Assembly (NCBI RefSeq): GCF_001611675.1
Contig: NZ_CP014766.1
Location: 2,046,001-2,110,000, forward strand
DNA from: Pontibacter akesuensis
GTDB taxonomy: Bacteria > Bacteroidota > Bacteroidia > Cytophagales > Hymenobacteraceae
DNA length: 64,000 nt
Direction: 5' to 3'
In this document: positions 60,876 to 64,000 of the stretch, piece by piece
Layout of the letters: each line of letters starts with the position of its first letter
Numbering within the stretch: position 1 is the stretch's first letter
The notes under the pieces: generated by a model
The model's database searches: none
What the model saw: only the letters and a program-made list of their open reading frames with translations
What the model was told of the DNA's origin: nothing
Translations under genes and position numbers: made by a program

Positions 60876-61376
60876 TTACCTCAACCTGTCCACGGACCGA
60901 ACCAGGTTTTCGTCGCGCCGGATGAAGCGGTTGGCCAGGGCGTTGAGCAGCAGGCCCAGCACCGGCATAAAGAAGCCGGCCTGGTAGTCGCCGTTTTCGG
61001 GGCTGTTTACCATTTCAGCGCCCACGTAGGTGGCGTAGTAGAAGGTGGTGCCTAGTAGGGCAGCAAGTACAAGTGTGTTCAGCAAGCCCATTTTCATCTG
61101 GTTCAGGCGGCTTTTAAACTGAAAGATCTCGTATACGGCCACAACCGCGGCGGCAATTGCCAGCATGCCAATGGCAAAAGCGCCCTGTGGCGGAATGGAG
61201 CCGGCAGAAGTAGGGTCGCCCGCTGCGTCGAGGAAGTATGACTTGAGGTTCCAGGCAGTGAGCACCACTGTTTCGCCGGAGGTGGCATCTGTGCCCGACC
61301 ACAGCGGCAGGAACAGCATACAGACCATGGCGATAGCGAGCAGGGCCAGAAATACGGTTTGAATTCTTTGTATCAT
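60876..61376 (-). CDS. DUF4293 membrane protein
   Basis: 166 residues with four transmembrane helices (MIQRIQTVFLALLAIAMVCMLFLPLW, PPQGAFAIGMLAIAAAVVAVYEIFQFKSR, MKMGLLNTLVLAALLGTTFYYATY, GFFMPVLGLLLNALANRFIRRDENLVRS). The MIQRIQT start and RFIRRDENLVRSVDRLR end are typical of this Bacteroidota-specific family of unknown function. The gene is divergent from the thiolase gene. Confidence 0.92.
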   Translation of the reverse strand: MIQRIQTVFLALLAIAMVCMLFLPLWSGTDATSGETVVLTAWNLKSYFLDAAGDPTSAGSIPPQGAFAIGMLAIAAAVVAVYEIFQFKSRLNQMKMGLLNTLVLAALLGTTFYYATYVGAEMVNSPENGDYQAGFFMPVLGLLLNALANRFIRRDENLVRSVDRLR

Positions 61377-61442
61377 AGTAGCGTTAATTTAACTTGCAAA
61401 GAGATGCAAAATTAGACAAAGACCTGTAAAACTAAAATTTAG

Positions 61443-62642
61443 ATGTACACTGCTTATATAGTTGATATTTTAAGAACACCAGTCGGCAAGTTTGGAGGCG
61501 CTCTCAGCAGCGTTCGCCCCGACGATATGGCCGCGCTGGTGCTAAGAGAAATAATGGTCCGCAACCCAAACCTCGACCCTGCCCTGATTGAGGAGGTGGT
61601 GCTGGGAGCAGCCAACCAGGCCGGCGAAGATAACCGCAACGTGGCGCGCATGGCCTTGCTGCTGGCGGGCTTGCCGCAGGAAATAGGCGGAGTAACCGTT
61701 AACCGCCTCTGTGCCTCAGGGCTGCAGTCCATCATGGATGCCTCCCGTGCCATTAGCTGTGGCGACGGCGACGTATACCTGGCAGGCGGTGTGGAAAGTA
61801 TGACGCGTGCGCCCTTTGTGATGGGCAAGGCCGAAACCGCTTACAGCCGCACCGCAGAAATTTACGATACTACTATCGGCTGGCGCTTCATTAATGAGAA
61901 ACTGTCGAAGCTGCACTACCCGTTCGGGATGGGAGAGACGGCGGAGAACGTTGCGGAGCGTTACGGCATTTCACGTGAAACCCAGGACGAGTTTGCACAC
62001 CAGTCGCAGGTAAAGTATAAAGAGGCGGCAGAGCAGGGCAAGTTCCGCAACGAGATTATACCAGTGGCCATTCCGCAGCGCAAAGGCGACGACATTATCT
62101 TTGATACCGACGAGCACCCGCGCCTTTCTACCGTGGAGAAGCTAAACTCGCTCAGCCCAGCCTTTAAGAAAGACGGTTCTGTGACGGCAGGCAATTCCTC
62201 AGGTATAAACGATGGCGCGGCAGTTTCTATCATTGTAAGCGAGGAGATGCTCAAGCGCTACAACCTGACTCCAATGGCACGCGTGGTTTCCGCTGCCGTT
62301 GCGGGCGTGGACCCGGCCCACATGGGCATCGGCCCGGTAACGGCCACACAAAAAGCCTTGAAACGTGCCGGACTAAGTATAAACGACCTTGACCTGATCG
62401 AGCTGAACGAAGCTTTCGCCTCCCAGGCCGTTGCCTGTATGCGCGAACTGGAGCTCGATCCTGCGAAGGTGAACGTAAACGGCGGCTCGATTGCGATTGG
62501 CCACCCACTTGGCGCCAGCGGTACCCGCATCTCTGCCACGCTGCTGCACGAAATGAAGCGCAGAGCAGAAGCCCGTTACGGTTTAGCGACCATGTGTGTA
62601 GGCGTAGGGCAGGGCGTAGCTGTGATTTACGAGAAAGTATAA
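61443..62642 (+). CDS. Acetyl-CoA C-acyltransferase (thiolase)
   Basis: 399 residues; thiolytic cleavage of 3-ketoacyl-CoA or the reverse condensation. Nucleophile Cys90 in [26 protein letters not shown], and the C-terminal [10 protein letters not shown] (His) and [12 protein letters not shown] (second Cys). The aromatic-degradation-like form (PcaF/PaaJ type) is possible from the [23 protein letters not shown] segment. The stop is GAA-AGT-ATA-A in phase (AAA-GTA-TAA), an AAGTATAA word. Confidence 0.94.
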   Translation: MYTAYIVDILRTPVGKFGGALSSVRPDDMAALVLREIMVRNPNLDPALIEEVVLGAANQAGEDNRNVARMALLLAGLPQEIGGVTVNRLCASGLQSIMDASRAISCGDGDVYLAGGVESMTRAPFVMGKAETAYSRTAEIYDTTIGWRFINEKLSKLHYPFGMGETAENVAERYGISRETQDEFAHQSQVKYKEAAEQGKFRNEIIPVAIPQRKGDDIIFDTDEHPRLSTVEKLNSLSPAFKKDGSVTAGNSSGINDGAAVSIIVSEEMLKRYNLTPMARVVSAAVAGVDPAHMGIGPVTATQKALKRAGLSINDLDLIELNEAFASQAVACMRELELDPAKVNVNGGSIAIGHPLGASGTRISATLLHEMKRRAEARYGLATMCVGVGQGVAVIYEKV

Positions 62643-62660
62643 ATTTATTGTAATATAACA

Positions 62661-62697
62661 AAAAAGCCCTTCTGTAGCCGCAGAAGGGCTTTTTTGT
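62661..62697 (+). terminator. Terminator after thiolase
   Basis: 15-bp stem AAAAAAGCCCTTCTG / CAGAAGGGCTTTTTT with loop TAGCCG and extended T tract. Confidence 0.9.
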
Positions 62698-62792
62698 GGC
62701 CGTTGAAAAGTTTGTATCAAATTGCAATATAGCTTGCCGGTTGTTTTGGCACCACGTTTGTAATTACAAGCCTGAACCTAAAAACAACGCGC

Positions 62793-63173
62793 ATGAAAAA
62801 GCTACTTACACTCGCATTAATGCTTTCGTTTGCTTTTGCCGGGCAATCTGCCATGGCCCAGGGAAACGGTAACGGCAAGGGAAAAGGTAAAGCCAAGGGG
62901 AAGCCATCATTTGTAGATGAAAAGCACCGGGCACATGCCGAATGGAAGCGCGATAAAGAAGAAGAAAAGGAATACAGAAAGCGCACCAAGGCCTACGAAA
63001 AAGAGGATGACATCCGTGGCGAGCGCAGAGATGATAAAAAAAGAGATGATGAACGTTGGGAGCGTAGGGAAGATGAGCAGCGCCGAACCGATAGAAGCCG
63101 CAGAGACGAAAACCGCTCCATAAAGGATATCATCCTGGATGGTGTTGGGGCCGGACAAGGGCAGCGGAATTAA
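62793..63173 (+). CDS. Small secreted, highly charged protein
   Basis: 126 residues with signal peptide (MKKLLTLALMLSFAFAGQSAMAQ). The mature chain is almost entirely charged: GNGNGKGKGKAKGK, then Lys/Glu/Arg/Asp-rich runs (KRDKEEEKEYRKRTKAYEK, RRDDKKRDDERWERRED). Probably disordered and periplasmic. No family recognised. Possibly a periplasmic chaperone-like or metal/polyanion-binding peptide; not assigned. Confidence 0.7.
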   Translation: MKKLLTLALMLSFAFAGQSAMAQGNGNGKGKGKAKGKPSFVDEKHRAHAEWKRDKEEEKEYRKRTKAYEKEDDIRGERRDDKKRDDERWERREDEQRRTDRSRRDENRSIKDIILDGVGAGQGQRN

Positions 63174-63195
63174 TATCTCTGACACGAAGGGTAAG

Positions 63196-63226
63196 AAACC
63201 CGCAGGCACCTGTGCTTGCGGGTTTT
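63196..63226 (+). terminator. Terminator upstream of truA
   Basis: Stem AAACCCGCAGGCAC / GTGCTTGCGGGTTT (wobble) followed by T-rich bases; closes the charged-protein gene. The stretch to the truA ATG is only 17 bases. Confidence 0.75.
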
Positions 63227-63231
63227 ATTTT

Positions 63232-63239
63232 TATCTTTG
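63232..63239 (+). promoter_or_regulatory. Candidate -7 box just before truA
   Basis: Perfect TATCTTTG match ending 4 bases before the truA ATG (63244), so transcription from it would be leaderless or start inside the gene. No -33 element is seen; may be chance. Confidence 0.3.
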
Positions 63240-63243
63240 CCGC

Positions 63244-63996
63244 ATGCGGTACTTCTTAGAGATAGCCTACGACGGCACCCGGTTTCACGGGTGGCAGGTG
63301 CAGCCCAACGCCCTCACGGTGCAGGAGGTGCTGGAGGATTGCCTGGGCAAAGTGCTGCGCGAGCCGATCAGCACCACCGGCAGCGGCCGCACCGACACCG
63401 GCGTGCATGCCAGTCAGCAGTTCGTGCACTTCGATACAGCCCAGCAACTGGATCTACAGCAACTAGTCTACCGCCTTAACCGTATTCTCCCGGCTGATAT
63501 TTCTGCTAGCAACCTGTTTCTGGTGCCAGATGAAGCGCACGCCCGCTACGATGCCTTTGCCCGCACGTACCACTATCACATCACGCTTCATAAAAACCCT
63601 TTCAAGAAATACTACGCCTGGTACCACAGCCGTGCACTGGATGTGGAAAAGATGAACGAGGCGGCGGCCATACTTCTACGACAGGAGGATTTTACCACCT
63701 TCAGCAAAGTGAAAGGCGATACCAAGCACTACCGCTGCGACATGTATGAGGCGGTGTGGCGTCAGGAGGGAGAGGAACTGATCTTTACCATCCGAGCCAA
63801 CCGGTTTTTGAGGGGCATGGTGCGCTTGATTGTAGGCACGCTGGTGGATGTGGGCAAAGGCAAGCTAACCGTGCAGGCATTTGAGCAGGCAGTGACAAGT
63901 ATGGACAGAAGCAAGTCGAGCGGGGCAGCGCCATCCGAAGGCTTGTACCTGGCGAAAGTGGAATATCCGCCATATATTTTGACGCCATCAATATAG
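63244..63996 (+). CDS. truA: tRNA pseudouridine(38-40) synthase TruA
   Basis: 250 residues from MRYFLEIAYDGTRFHGWQVQ; the frame extends upstream to 63139, but that part overlaps the terminator. Converts uridines 38-40 of the anticodon stem-loop. Catalytic Asp51 in GSGRTDTGVHASQQ; also YDAFARTYHYHI, RANRFLRGMVRLIVGTLVDVGKGK and APSEGLYLAKVEYP. Normal length; complete with TAG at 63994-63996. Confidence 0.96.
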   Translation: MRYFLEIAYDGTRFHGWQVQPNALTVQEVLEDCLGKVLREPISTTGSGRTDTGVHASQQFVHFDTAQQLDLQQLVYRLNRILPADISASNLFLVPDEAHARYDAFARTYHYHITLHKNPFKKYYAWYHSRALDVEKMNEAAAILLRQEDFTTFSKVKGDTKHYRCDMYEAVWRQEGEELIFTIRANRFLRGMVRLIVGTLVDVGKGKLTVQAFEQAVTSMDRSKSSGAAPSEGLYLAKVEYPPYILTPSI

Positions 63997-64000
63997 TTGA

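Noticed and set aside
1..64000. CRISPR arrays, insertion sequences, prophage
   Set aside because: No regularly spaced direct repeats, no transposase or integrase, and no phage structural genes; the holin-family gene is of the chromosomal type.

Overview
The window looks like chromosomal DNA of a moderately GC-rich Bacteroidota bacterium, most likely the Hymenobacteraceae (Pontibacter or a close relative). That placement is inferred from protein families typical of the phylum (head-GIN/DUF2807, DUF4293, DUF4476, DUF6122, short GT5 proteins beside panC, bacterial GGGP synthase, a PorE-like OmpA lipoprotein), from -7 boxes of the form TAnnTTTG, from several TTG/GTG starts, and from the absence of Shine-Dalgarno-like starts. 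No plasmid, prophage, insertion sequence or CRISPR array was seen. Almost every gap ends in a strong hairpin terminator.

Layout. 1-3.6 kb: 3' part of a rhomboid protease carrying a TonB-plug-like tail, small membrane proteins, a head-GIN secreted protein. 3.7-8.5 kb: an M28 peptidase and a subclass B1 metallo-beta-lactamase in one minus-strand operon, divergent from a large S9 (DPP-IV-like) peptidase. 8.5-11.4 kb: thioesterase, DciA-like DUF721 gene and recF, with an AT-rich orphan gene wedged between the last two. 11.4-17.4 kb: pdhA, a TPR membrane protein, ribH, a DksA-like regulator, scpB and an RluB-type pseudouridine synthase with a very long Arg/Glu/Gly-rich repeat tail. 17.4-25.8 kb: an envelope-biogenesis run (coaX, outer-membrane barrel, lptC, small membrane protein, CNNM/CorC protein, PpiD-like chaperone, TPR protein). 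26-36.7 kb: recJ, GH25 muramidase, lptB, GH3 family, TIGR00266 protein, gltX, YihY/BrkB. 36.8-45.3 kb: RidA, an atypical 3-hydroxyacyl-CoA dehydrogenase relative, glmS, GT5-only glycogen synthase relative, panC-panD-UPF0104-rfaE2-YugP. 45.4-51.7 kb: acyl-CoA dehydrogenase, AraC regulator, GGGP synthase operon, J-domain/TPR protein, DUF6122 and tRNA-Phe. 51.9-64 kb: a two-gene iron-sulfur reductase, PorE-like protein, purM, several barrels and secreted proteins, thiolase and truA.

The genes are mostly housekeeping: pantothenate/CoA (coaX, panC, panD), envelope (lptC, lptB, glmS, rfaE2, GGGPS, PorE), DNA maintenance (recF, recJ, scpB, dciA) and RNA modification (rluB, truA).

The most unusual signal is not a gene. 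The hexamer AAGTAT (reverse complement ATACTT), often extended to CAAGTATAAA, occurs about 140 times by hand count where about 30 would be expected. It lies on both strands, in coding and non-coding DNA, and inside genes it forces otherwise rare codons (Ser-Ile as AGT-ATA). This looks like a genome-wide DNA-level word (uptake sequence, chromosome-organising site or similar) that no feature class explains.
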